Under the pieces are notes generated by a model that saw nothing but the letters and a program-made list of their open reading frames with translations, did not search any database and had not been told where the DNA came from. Source: Acidobacteriota bacterium (lineage in GTDB: Bacteria > Acidobacteriota > Terriglobia > Bryobacterales > UBA6623). Taken from it: a stretch of DNA of 32,453 nt. A program made the translations under genes and the position numbers. Shown piece after piece: positions 1-7,188 of this stretch. The stretch's first letter is position 1. Every line of letters starts with the position of its first letter. The stretch lies in contig JAQBUE010000047.1 in assembly GCA_027624045.1 (NCBI GenBank), forward strand, positions 1 to 32,453. The letters run 5' to 3'.

Positions 1-15
1 CCCCGCCGGCACGCA

Positions 16-453
16 TCAATTGATCTTGATGACCTTCGCCGCCTTCGCCTTGGTTTCAACCTTCGGGATGCTGATGTGCAGCACTCCGTTGTCGTACTTC
101 GCCGAGATCTTGTCGGTGTCAACCGTTTCGGGAAGCGTGAAGCTGCGGGTAAACGAGCCGTAGGTTCGTTCGACCCGGTGAAAGTTTTCGTCGTCGGTTT
201 CCTTCACGAACTTACGTTCCCCGGCCAGAGTTAGGACGCTGTCTTCCACCTTCACCGACACGTCCTTCTCATCGACATCCGGCAGATCAGCCCTCAGGAC
301 GATCTTTCCGTCGTCCTCGCTGATATCGACTCTTGGCGCCCAGGCACCCTCCCTCGGCTGACTGCGCGTCGGGACAAAGGCCTCATCGAAGTATCGGTCA
401 AGGTCGTCAAACCACGGTGTCATTCCACGGTGTGTGTATTGAATCAGGCTCAT
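16..453 (-). CDS. Hsp20/alpha-crystallin small heat-shock protein (second of pair)
   Basis: ATP-independent holdase chaperone of the Hsp20 family, expected to form oligomers in the cytoplasm and bind unfolding proteins. The 145-aa product has a short N-terminal arm (about residues 1-40), then an alpha-crystallin domain starting near the W-A-P-R-V-D-I segment. It ends with the family's G-V-L motif (NGVLHISIP) and a C-terminal I-K-I tripeptide (I-x-I anchor). The start is supported by AAGGAGG about 5 nt upstream of the ATG. It lies 37 nt downstream of a second, clearly paralogous sHsp gene on the same strand, with no terminator between them, so the two are probably co-transcribed. Paired sHsps often co-assemble; whether these do is inference. 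The family call is secure. Confidence 0.96.
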   Translation of the reverse strand: MSLIQYTHRGMTPWFDDLDRYFDEAFVPTRSQPREGAWAPRVDISEDDGKIVLRADLPDVDEKDVSVKVEDSVLTLAGERKFVKETDDENFHRVERTYGSFTRSFTLPETVDTDKISAKYDNGVLHISIPKVETKAKAAKVIKIN

Positions 454-490
454 CGTTTCCTCCTTGTCATGCAGTTGTCGGCGGCGTGAA

Positions 491-934
491 TCAGTTCACG
501 CTCACCACCTTCACTTTCTTTTCCTTGGACTCGGTCTTCGGCAGCGTCACTTCGAGGACGCCCTTCTTGTAGCTGGCCGAAACCTGATCAGCGTCAACGT
601 TCTCCGGAAGCGCGAAGCTGCGCGTGAACGAGCCGAAGCGCCGCTCAACACGGTGGAAGTGCTCTTTGGTCGTCTCCTTCTCAAACTTCCGCTCGCCACT
701 CACCGTCAACGTCCCGTCCTCGACGGTCACCTTGATGTCTTTCTCCTCGACGCCCGGCAAATCCGTCTTCAGAACGATCTTCGTGGCATCCTCGGCAATG
801 TCCACGCTGGGGTAAAACGGTCCTCTACCCTTCGAAACCGCAGCCTTCGGCGCGCCGAAAAAGTCTTCCAACCAACGATCGTTGTCGCCGAACCAAGGGT
901 TCAACGAACGGGGTGTGAATCGAACTAAACTCAT
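491..934 (-). CDS. Hsp20/alpha-crystallin small heat-shock protein (first of pair)
   Basis: Second Hsp20-family holdase, 147 aa with the start used here. The alpha-crystallin domain begins at about residue 42 (Y-P-S-V-D-I-A-E-D) and carries the conserved A-x-x-x-x-G-V-L motif as KKGVLEVTLPK near the C-terminus. It shares the block HRVERxxGSFTRSF with its downstream neighbour, showing a local duplication. A longer in-frame start exists at 961, but a perfect AGGAGG lies 7 nt upstream of the ATG at 934, and the extra nine residues (MIFTPGGIE) are not seen in the paralogue, so 934 is preferred. It is the promoter-proximal gene of the pair; a near-consensus sigma70-type promoter lies just upstream at 974-1002. 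Confidence 0.96.
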   Translation of the reverse strand: MSLVRFTPRSLNPWFGDNDRWLEDFFGAPKAAVSKGRGPFYPSVDIAEDATKIVLKTDLPGVEEKDIKVTVEDGTLTVSGERKFEKETTKEHFHRVERRFGSFTRSFALPENVDADQVSASYKKGVLEVTLPKTESKEKKVKVVSVN

Positions 935-973
935 CTCAATCCCTCCTGGAGTGAATATCATAACTTCAACTCA

Positions 974-1002
974 ATAATATAATATTAGCATTACATTGTC
1001 AA
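974..1002 (-). promoter_or_regulatory. Sigma70-type promoter for the sHsp pair
   Basis: On the minus strand a TTGACA box (997-1002) is followed by a 17-nt spacer and TATTAT (974-979), a 6/6 and 5/6 match to consensus with ideal spacing. It sits about 40 nt upstream of the AGGAGG/ATG of the first sHsp gene. The surrounding 960-1100 stretch is strikingly AT-rich compared with the rest of the window. No CIRCE element or sigma32-like box was recognised. Confidence 0.6.
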
Positions 1003-1121
1003 GTCAAGATTGGAACTATATCTTGTTTGTTATCAATATTATAGATGTTTTATACTAATATCTGAGTGTATTGCACTAATGTTTAATGTATACATTGATG
1101 AAGGTGTTAGACCTGACAGGC

Positions 1122-1204
1122 GAGTCACCCATCTACTGCCAGCGACCGCGACGCTCGGTGCGATCCGCATAGGCCACCGAGCCGGGCCTGCCGGCGGGTG
1201 ACTC
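1122..1204. repeat. Nested inverted repeat (structured element) after the purine permease gene
   Basis: Outer arms GAGTCACCC (1122-1130) and GGGTGACTC (1196-1204) are perfect complements. Inside them GCTCGGTG (1153-1160) and CACCGAGC (1175-1182) form a second perfect 8-bp stem. The element starts 13 nt beyond the permease stop codon on the transcribed (minus) strand, so it would lie in that mRNA's 3' UTR. There is no U-tract, so it is not a classical intrinsic terminator; it may stabilise the 3' end or fold as a small RNA. Nothing else was seen in 1003-1216. Confidence 0.45.
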
Positions 1205-1216
1205 CAAGATCGCCCG

Positions 1217-2536
1217 CTACCCCGTCGAGCCTAGGTAGGCAAACCGCAGCAGAAACAGGCCGGTCAGCAGGTACACCAGCCAACTAATTTTCCGGTACTC
1301 CCCGTGCAACACCTTGAGCAGCGTATACGCGATGAATCCGATCGCCAACCCGCTGGCGATGCTGTAGCTAAGAGGAATCGTCGTCAGCGTGAGAAACGCC
1401 GGAATGCCAATCGTCGGATCGTCCCATTCGATCTCGCGCACGGCCGACAGCATCAGCGACCCCACCACGATCAGCGCCGGCGCCGTTGCCGCCGTCGGGA
1501 TCACGCCGATCAGCGGCGTGATCGCCAGGGAAAGCAGGAAGAGAACGCCGACAACAACCGCCGTGAACCCGGACCGGCCGCCGGCCGCCACGCCCGCCGC
1601 GCTTTCGATGTAGCTGACAACCGTCGAAGTACCGAACAGCGCGCCCGCCGTGCTTGCCACTCCATCCGCGAAGAGAATACGGCCCAGCCGCGGAATGCGC
1701 ATCTCACTCTTAAACAGCCGCGCCTTCTTGCCAACAGCGACCAGCGTTCCCACGTTGTCGAACAGGTCGACAAACCAGAACACGAAAACGATCTCGAGCA
1801 ATCCCAAGCTGAGCGCCCCGCCTATATCGAGCTCGAAGGCCGTCGCCGAGATCTCGCCCCAGCGGTACGTGCCGGGGCTCCACTGCACCAGCCCCAGCGG
1901 AATCCCCGCGATTGTCGTCACCAGTATCCCGATCACCATCGCCGCCTTCACGCCCCAGGCCGTCAGAGCTCCGATCAGCACCACGCCCAGCAGCGCAAGC
2001 AGCGTTGATGGACGTGTCAGGTCCCCCAGGGTCACCATCGTTACGTCGTGCGCCACGATGATCCCGGCATTCTGCATCCCGATCAGTGCCAAGAACAGCC
2101 CGATCCCCGCCGCTACGGCAGCGTGGAGACCCGCTGGGATTGCCCGCACAATCGCCTGCTGCACTCCGGCCGCGGTTAGCAGAAGGAACAGAATCCCCGA
2201 CACAAATACCGCGCCCAGCGCCGTCTGCCAGGGCACGCCCATGCCAAGCACGACCGTATACGTAAAGTAGGCATTGATGCCCATCCCGGGCGCCAAGGCG
2301 ATCGGGTAGCGGGCCACCAGGCCCATTAGCAGGCTGCCCAGGCCGGCCGCGGCACAGGTCGCCACGCCGACGCCCGTCACCGGCATTCCCGCTTCGCGCA
2401 AGATTGAGGGATTGACGAAGACGATGTACGACATCGTCAGAAACGTCGTCACGCCGGCCAGAATCTCCGTCCGCCAGTTCGTACCCAGCGCGGCGAACTC
2501 AAAGTACCGCTCAGCGCGTTCGATCAACATCGGCAT
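1217..2536 (-). CDS. NCS2/AzgA-family purine (guanine/hypoxanthine/adenine) permease
   Basis: Polytopic inner-membrane protein of 439 aa, the normal length for AzgA/PbuG-type NCS2 permeases, which import purine bases by proton symport. The N-terminus carries the family signature T-N-W-R-T-E-I-L-A-G-V-T-T-F-L-T-M-S-Y, followed by N-P at the end of the first membrane segment. Around residues 252-265 the motif F-V-D-L-F-D-N-V-G-T-L-V marks the substrate-site region of this subfamily. Hydrophobic segments run to the C-terminus. The start is uncertain: ATG codons at 2536 and 2530 are both possible and no clear Shine-Dalgarno is visible. It lies 59 nt downstream of a beta-lactamase-fold gene on the same strand. 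No purine riboswitch was recognised upstream. Exact base specificity cannot be read from sequence. Confidence 0.9.
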   Translation of the reverse strand: MPMLIERAERYFEFAALGTNWRTEILAGVTTFLTMSYIVFVNPSILREAGMPVTGVGVATCAAAGLGSLLMGLVARYPIALAPGMGINAYFTYTVVLGMGVPWQTALGAVFVSGILFLLLTAAGVQQAIVRAIPAGLHAAVAAGIGLFLALIGMQNAGIIVAHDVTMVTLGDLTRPSTLLALLGVVLIGALTAWGVKAAMVIGILVTTIAGIPLGLVQWSPGTYRWGEISATAFELDIGGALSLGLLEIVFVFWFVDLFDNVGTLVAVGKKARLFKSEMRIPRLGRILFADGVASTAGALFGTSTVVSYIESAAGVAAGGRSGFTAVVVGVLFLLSLAITPLIGVIPTAATAPALIVVGSLMLSAVREIEWDDPTIGIPAFLTLTTIPLSYSIASGLAIGFIAYTLLKVLHGEYRKISWLVYLLTGLFLLRFAYLGSTG

Positions 2537-2595
2537 GGATGGGTAGCGCGACTATCCGTCGAGCCACGGAAAAAAAGTCCTAGCGGCAGCGGCGA

Positions 2596-3729
2596 TCAAA
2601 CGTTCACCGCGACCGCTTCCGATACCAAATTCGACACTGGCTTGATCAGAGGTTCCTGCGAGACATTCGACGGCAACGTCGTCAGCATCACGAACGTGAG
2701 CTTCGTCGCCGGGTCCGCCCAGAAAAGCGTCCCTGTCGCGCCCGAGTGCCCGTACGTGCGGTCCGAGCAACCCTTGGCGAATGATCCCGGCTCGACCGCG
2801 AACCCGATGCCCCAAGGCTTACTCAACCCCTGGTTGTGATTGACGATCATCGACTGTGCCGTGGCGGGCTTAAGTACGCGCTCATCCGGATCGAGAAAAT
2901 AATCCAATAATTTGGTCAGATCCGCGCCCGTCGAATGCGCCCCGCCCCACGGGGCTCCCAGGTCGCGCCAATACTGACTATTCCAATCCCAACTGCTGTT
3001 GTCACCACCGCCATACAGCGCCGGAGATTGATCCACTTGGCTCTGCGCCGTCTCCGCAATCTTGAAGTCACCAACACCCAGCGCCGTGTGGTTCATCCCC
3101 AGTGGCGAAAACACAACTTCCTTCAGAAAATCTCGGAACGGCATCTTCGTGATCCGCTGCGCCACTTCCGACGCCAGCAGCAAACCCATGCTCTGGTATT
3201 TCATCTCTGTCCCGGGCTTGAACAGCAGCGGCGTCTTGATCGCGAGTTGAACGAACTCCTCAAGGGGCGCCAGGCGCTTCCGCAACTCGACGTTTTCGGG
3301 CAGTTGATCCGGCAGGCCCGAGGTGTGCGAGAGGATGTCCTTGATCGTGATGTCTTTGCGGTCGCCTTCGCTGAACTCGGGGATAAACTTGTGGACCGGG
3401 TCCTCGAGTTTCAACTCGCCCCTGTCCGCCAGCACCATCATCCCAACCGCCGTCATCGGCTTCGTGATCGACGCCAGCAGAAAGATCGTGTTCGGGTCCT
3501 TCGCTTCGCCGAAACCTTGCGCGACGCCGGCACCGCCACGCCTGACCGTCAAACTCGCGGCGCGAAGCGTGCCCTCATCCACCCACTTCTGAATATGCGC
3601 CGAGGCCGCATCGAGCTTCACTTCATCAAGCAAAGCGGCGGCCGGTTCCATCTCCGGCTCCGGCCCCGAACAGGCCGCGCTCAACCCCATGGCGCCCAGC
3701 GTCTGATAGAGAAATATGCGTCTTTTCAT
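2596..3729 (-). CDS. Exported serine beta-lactamase-fold hydrolase (class C-like), putative lipoprotein
   Basis: Serine hydrolase of the beta-lactamase/penicillin-binding superfamily (377 aa), probably an esterase or peptidase rather than an antibiotic-resistance enzyme. The catalytic S-x-x-K is S87-I-T-K90, the second motif is Y178-Q-S (Y-x-S/N), and a downstream H-S-G (in GHSGATGT) takes the K-T-G position, as in class C/esterase VIII-like members. The conserved H-T-S-G-L block lies at about 135-139. The N-terminus, MKRRIFLYQTLGAMGLSAAC, combines a twin-arginine with a lipobox ending at Cys20, suggesting a Tat-exported lipoprotein. Together with the permease downstream it may form a two-gene unit; a functional link is not apparent. 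The true substrate is unknown. Confidence 0.9.
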   Translation of the reverse strand: MKRRIFLYQTLGAMGLSAACSGPEPEMEPAAALLDEVKLDAASAHIQKWVDEGTLRAASLTVRRGGAGVAQGFGEAKDPNTIFLLASITKPMTAVGMMVLADRGELKLEDPVHKFIPEFSEGDRKDITIKDILSHTSGLPDQLPENVELRKRLAPLEEFVQLAIKTPLLFKPGTEMKYQSMGLLLASEVAQRITKMPFRDFLKEVVFSPLGMNHTALGVGDFKIAETAQSQVDQSPALYGGGDNSSWDWNSQYWRDLGAPWGGAHSTGADLTKLLDYFLDPDERVLKPATAQSMIVNHNQGLSKPWGIGFAVEPGSFAKGCSDRTYGHSGATGTLFWADPATKLTFVMLTTLPSNVSQEPLIKPVSNLVSEAVAVNV

Positions 3730-3910
3730 TTACGTAATCCTTCCGTTCACCGATCGAGGGAGATGATAGCACGCGATACCGGCAGCCAGAATTATTCCTC
3801 CCCTTTTACTGGGGCCGATTCCAGCCCGCGAACGCGGCCATCTCGTAGCTCAAAACATTTCTACCACGAAATGCTGTACACCGTGAGAAGGCTTTCAATT
3901 CCTGTGATCC

Positions 3911-4132
3911 GTGACCCGCAAACTCATCGAGCAGAAGCGTGCCGGCGAAGAAACCACGGCCACCGAGAGTCCCCGCCTCGCCCCCGTCATCGACCTGATG
4001 GAGGCGCTCCAGAAAAGCCTGCGGGCCAGCCCGGCCAAGAAGGCGCCCGCCAAGGCGACCCAGGCCGTCGCGCAAGCAGCCGCCACGATTAAGCCCCGCG
4101 CCACTCGCAAGGGTAGCCGCAAGGCAGGCTAG
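3911..4132 (+). pseudogene. C-terminal remnant of a Ku DNA-end-binding protein
   Basis: 73 codons read from a GTG, preceded in frame by a stop at 3905-3907. The encoded segment K-L-I-E-Q-K-R-A-G-E, followed by A-P-V-I-D-L-M-E-A-L-Q-K-S-L and a Lys/Ala/Pro-rich tail (SPAKKAPAKAT...), matches what I know of the C-terminus of bacterial Ku: the end of the core, the D-L-M-x-A-L-x-x-S-L helix, and a basic DNA-contacting tail. The roughly 200-residue Ku core that should precede it is absent; the upstream 180 nt are non-coding or out of frame. I therefore treat it as a truncated gene. It could be expressed as a short basic peptide, but no ribosome-binding site is evident. No ligD partner lies nearby. 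Confidence 0.6.
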
Positions 4133-4244
4133 CCTAGAACCTGATCGGCGGATTGCCGCTAGGAAGCAACGAATCGGCGCCTCCCTCAGGTTGTCCGAGG
4201 AGCTTCCACGCTCAAGCTGTCAAGCACGCTCGGCGCACCAACAA

Positions 4245-4274
4245 AAAGCCCGCTCCCTCGAGGGAGCGGGCTTT
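4245..4274 (-). terminator. Intrinsic terminator of the Tes-like radical SAM gene
   Basis: A perfect 12-bp GC-rich palindrome (4248-4271, arm GCCCGCTCCCTC) is flanked by AAA and TTT. On the minus strand it is followed by TTTTTGTT, a good U-tract, and it lies about 33 nt past the radical SAM stop codon. On the plus strand the TTTGTT tail is weaker, but it could also stop transcription coming from the Ku fragment. Confidence 0.85.
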
Positions 4275-4306
4275 GTTGAAACCAGAGACGAAAGCTGCGT
4301 GCTTTA

Positions 4307-6421
4307 CTAGTCTCCGCTTGTCCCCACCAACTCTTGAGCGGCAGGTTTGGCGGCGCCGTTGCCCATACCGCCGATCTGAATCAGACTCGGCTTCGGTGGC
4401 TCTTTGAGAACCTGCTCGCGATACATCTTCATCAACCGCTCCTGCTCGTCTTGCGTCAGGATCTTCTTCTTCGACACTGAGCTCGGGATCTCACCGTTGG
4501 CCTGCGCTTCGGCCAACTTACGATCACGTTCCATGATCTTCTCTTCACGCGCGTTCGCCGGACCCTCGTAGGCCTGCGCACCGCGGGCCGCATCCTTTTC
4601 GTCGATCGAGAGGTAGCCACCCACCTTGACCTCTTCGACCTTCTTGCCACCGGCGTAGATCTTGTGGCGGCCGTGCTCGTCGTACCACTCGCTGAGCGTG
4701 GCCGTCATGTGCATCTTCTCGATGATGTTCCGCCAGCCGATCCCCGTGTTGTACGCGCAGAAGGAAATCTCACCCTCTTGCGTGCCGTAAGGGATGATGC
4801 ACATCTCGGTACGGCGGAAGTCGTAGTTGAACAGGTCTTGGAACCACATGCCGGCCACGAACAGGAAGTTCCATGGATCGTTACGGCGGGCAACTCCTTT
4901 GCCGTAGTTCTTGCCCGACAGTCCGAACGACTTGTCAAACTTGGTGAGCAGCGAGAACAGGCTAAACGACGCGGGCGCCTTCTCGGGGCGGTAGTTCTTC
5001 AGCAAGGCCAACCCCATCTGGAAGTTGGTCATCTTCGACGAGCGGGCGCTGTCGGTGATCTTGCGAATGTCCTGCACGAATTGCGGGACGTTGATGAACT
5101 CCGCGACCGGCGCCATCTCTTTGGTCTCTTTGTTGATCATCAGCGCCGTACCGACTCCGCAGTTCGGGTGGCAGCCGCAACTCACTTGGCCCCACGTCGC
5201 CTGCGGGCCATGCGCCACATCCGCCGCGTCGGCGAACGATGCCATGACCGAGATCGGGAACCAGTCGCGGTTCGGCTCGGTGATTCCGACTTGCTCCTGA
5301 ACGTCGCGCGCGAGATGCGAAAGAGTGTAGCGTTGCCGCAAGCGGCGTTCTTCGGTGATCTCTTCGTCCCGGCCCGTGAACGACACCGGCTGGAACGCGA
5401 TGAAGGCGACCTTACCGGGGTTGTCCATCGCGAAACGGATGATCGGGCCAACTTCCTCGTTGTTGACGTTGTTGACCAGCGTCGTAACGAGAATGATCTC
5501 GGTGCCTGCCGAGTGCATATTTTCGATGGCCTTCAGCTTGACGTCGAACAGGTTGCCGACCTTGCGGTGCGAGTTCGGCTCATTGCCAACGCCGTCGAAC
5601 TGCAGGTAGGCATAACGCAAACCGGCGTCCGCCGCCATCTCGGCGAATTCCTTGCTCTTCGCGAACTCGATGCCGTTGGTCGCTGCCTGCACCGAATTGA
5701 AGCCCAGCTGCCGCGCATACTGAACGGCCTTGATGAAGTAGGGCGACATGGTCGGCTCGCCGCCCGAGAACTGCACCGACATTTGCCGGCGCGGCTTGAT
5801 CTGCATCGCGTTGTCGAGAACGGTCTTGATTTCCTCCCACTCCAGCTCGTGGACGAATCCAACCTGATTGGCGTCCATGAAGCAGGGGTCACACATCATG
5901 TTGCAGCGGTTCGTCAGGTCAACGGTGAGTACCGAGCCGCGGCCAAACTTGACCGTGCTGCTGCCATGATTGTGCAGATCTTTATCGTTGTGCGCGCGGA
6001 TGTCGCGGCCCGGGAAGTTCGACTCGATGTGCTCAAGGAACTTCGCGTCAATCGCCATCAGATCTTCGATGCGGCCGTGTGTCGGACAATCCTTGATCAT
6101 CCAGATCTCGTTGTCCCGCTCGATGATGGTGGCCTTGATCTCGCCCACCTTCTGGGACTTCAGAATGTTGTAGTCCACTTCGCCGTTGAGGATCGCTTCA
6201 CGCGCTTCCCGCACGCAGGTCGGGCAGAGTGAATCGGTCTGCCGTGGCCAGCCCAGCGGAGGTTTCGACTTTTCCCATGTCTTCAGCATGGGTTTCTCCG
6301 ACCAATCGGGGGTGAACGAGGGGTTGGGCGCCTTCTTGTCGTTGAAGTACTGTACGGCGTTCCACATCCCGGTCGCCGCTTTGGTGAGGCCTTTTTCGAC
6401 GTACTTAATGGGTCTTTGCAT
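4307..6421 (-). CDS. Radical SAM enzyme of the tetraether/membrane-spanning lipid synthase (Tes-like) type
   Basis: Radical S-adenosylmethionine protein of 704 aa. The SAM-binding 4Fe-4S motif is C173-N-M-M-C177-D-P-C180 (C-x3-C-x2-C), followed by the G-G-E-P motif in QFSGGEPT. Upstream are C66-P-T-C69 and C112-P-T-H-G; downstream are a C-G-C-H-P-N-C cluster and two further cysteines near the C-terminal third, which fit extra Fe-S clusters. This layout (LCPxC, CPxHG, radical SAM core, additional Cys sets) is that of the archaeal tetraether synthase Tes and its bacterial relatives, thought to join two lipid tails end to end. Acidobacteria make iso-diabolic acid and branched tetraethers, so that role is plausible but inferred. 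AGGAG sits about 7 nt before the ATG at 6421, so the longer frame to 6529 (Arg-rich leader) is probably untranslated. A charged 100-residue C-terminal tail is unusual. Confidence 0.82.
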   Translation of the reverse strand: MQRPIKYVEKGLTKAATGMWNAVQYFNDKKAPNPSFTPDWSEKPMLKTWEKSKPPLGWPRQTDSLCPTCVREAREAILNGEVDYNILKSQKVGEIKATIIERDNEIWMIKDCPTHGRIEDLMAIDAKFLEHIESNFPGRDIRAHNDKDLHNHGSSTVKFGRGSVLTVDLTNRCNMMCDPCFMDANQVGFVHELEWEEIKTVLDNAMQIKPRRQMSVQFSGGEPTMSPYFIKAVQYARQLGFNSVQAATNGIEFAKSKEFAEMAADAGLRYAYLQFDGVGNEPNSHRKVGNLFDVKLKAIENMHSAGTEIILVTTLVNNVNNEEVGPIIRFAMDNPGKVAFIAFQPVSFTGRDEEITEERRLRQRYTLSHLARDVQEQVGITEPNRDWFPISVMASFADAADVAHGPQATWGQVSCGCHPNCGVGTALMINKETKEMAPVAEFINVPQFVQDIRKITDSARSSKMTNFQMGLALLKNYRPEKAPASFSLFSLLTKFDKSFGLSGKNYGKGVARRNDPWNFLFVAGMWFQDLFNYDFRRTEMCIIPYGTQEGEISFCAYNTGIGWRNIIEKMHMTATLSEWYDEHGRHKIYAGGKKVEEVKVGGYLSIDEKDAARGAQAYEGPANAREEKIMERDRKLAEAQANGEIPSSVSKKKILTQDEQERLMKMYREQVLKEPPKPSLIQIGGMGNGAAKPAAQELVGTSGD

Positions 6422-6590
6422 ACGGGGGCTCCTGTCTGTTCTTCTTCGTCTCGACGCGGCCGTTTGAGGGTCTGTGCGCTTCGTGAGACCCCAACCTGAG
6501 GAATCACTCGCACCAAACGGATACACCACGCCGACGCAGTTAGCTTAGACAACTGTCCTAGGAAGGCCTAATGGAAAAGGCTGAACTGCG

Positions 6591-6617
6591 CAAAATCGGT
6601 GTTGTACGGCGATTTTG
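6591..6617. repeat. Perfect hairpin upstream of the radical SAM gene
   Basis: CAAAATCG (6591-6598) and CGATTTTG (6610-6617) are perfect 8-bp complements around an 11-nt loop. The element lies about 170 nt upstream of the radical SAM start codon in an otherwise weakly coding interval (6530-7188). It could be an operator or a small RNA hairpin; no U-tract follows on either strand. Confidence 0.35.
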
Positions 6618-6764
6618 TAACCTAAACGGCATCTGAGGGCGGTTGAGCGAATCCTGCCCCCAAGCTACTGAAACTAAAAGAGATGACTGTATTTTCGGCC
6701 CGGACGGCATTAACTACAGGTGCGCCGGGGTTCGGCGGCGGGCCTTGGACCTTCATGAGATCGA

Positions 6765-7001
6765 GTGCGACAAGCAGGCATATGGTCGCTGTTGCCCGAC
6801 GGCGCCCTGTGGAACGCCTTAAAAGTCGTGAGAGTGCGGATCGGGTGGAAGTCGGACCACTTACTAGCGTACGCGGTTCCTCCCGTTCTCGAAGCCTGTG
6901 TACTGCTCTACGTTGGGTTCCGGAATACGGTGGGCCGAATGGCGCTGTTTACCTTGGCTGTCGCAGGCTACCTTGCGCCGCTGCGGGGCGGTGAGGCATA
7001 G
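6765..7001 (+). CDS. Doubtful short hydrophobic ORF, possible membrane-protein fragment
   Basis: A 78-codon frame from GTG, opening just after a TGA at 6756-6758. The product starts with an aromatic/hydrophobic stretch (GIWSLLPDGALW) and has two candidate membrane segments (VPPVLEACVLLYVGF; MALFTLAVAGYLAPL). The general look, a short N-terminal membrane helix followed by a basic loop, resembles the first part of larger multi-pass proteins common in Acidobacteria, so it may be a decayed 5' end. No ribosome-binding site is evident and the family is not recognised. The remainder of 6530-7188 has no convincing gene. It could be spurious. Confidence 0.25.
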   Translation: MRQAGIWSLLPDGALWNALKVVRVRIGWKSDHLLAYAVPPVLEACVLLYVGFRNTVGRMALFTLAVAGYLAPLRGGEA

Positions 7002-7188
7002 TTAGGGGGTAGCCGGGGTGGGTGTGAGTCGTCTTAGCGGTTACGGCTCACAGCAAGCTCTCGGGAGGGTAATAAACTCGGCTACATCACGTCTATGCTA
7101 GACGACCCAGCCAGTACTAGCTTGAGCAGTAAAGTGGCGCGCGACGGACCGCAAGGTCGGCCGCGGGCGGCGCTTATTGGAATCGACG

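Noticed and set aside
2537..2595. Purine riboswitch before the NCS2 permease
   Set aside because: The gap is only 59 nt and lacks the paired kissing-loop architecture of a purine aptamer.
2596..3729. Antibiotic-resistance beta-lactamase
   Set aside because: Motifs (S-x-x-K, Y-x-S, H-S-G) fit the broad esterase/peptidase-like class C relatives; nothing in the context suggests resistance.
2935..4092. 385-codon plus-strand frame across the beta-lactamase-fold gene and the Ku fragment
   Set aside because: Low-complexity Arg/His/Pro-rich translation, antisense to a well-supported gene and out of frame with the Ku homology.
4664..6232. 522-codon open frame antisense to the radical SAM gene
   Set aside because: It is an antisense frame of a high-GC gene, rich in Arg/Val/His/Asp without motifs, while the minus strand encodes a clear enzyme.
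7002..7188. Possible Mg2+ (M-box) or Mn2+ (yybP-ykoY) riboswitch before the MgtE/Nramp pair
   Set aside because: G-rich segments and a small GACC-GCAA-GGTC hairpin are present, but I could not find the conserved cores of either riboswitch class.
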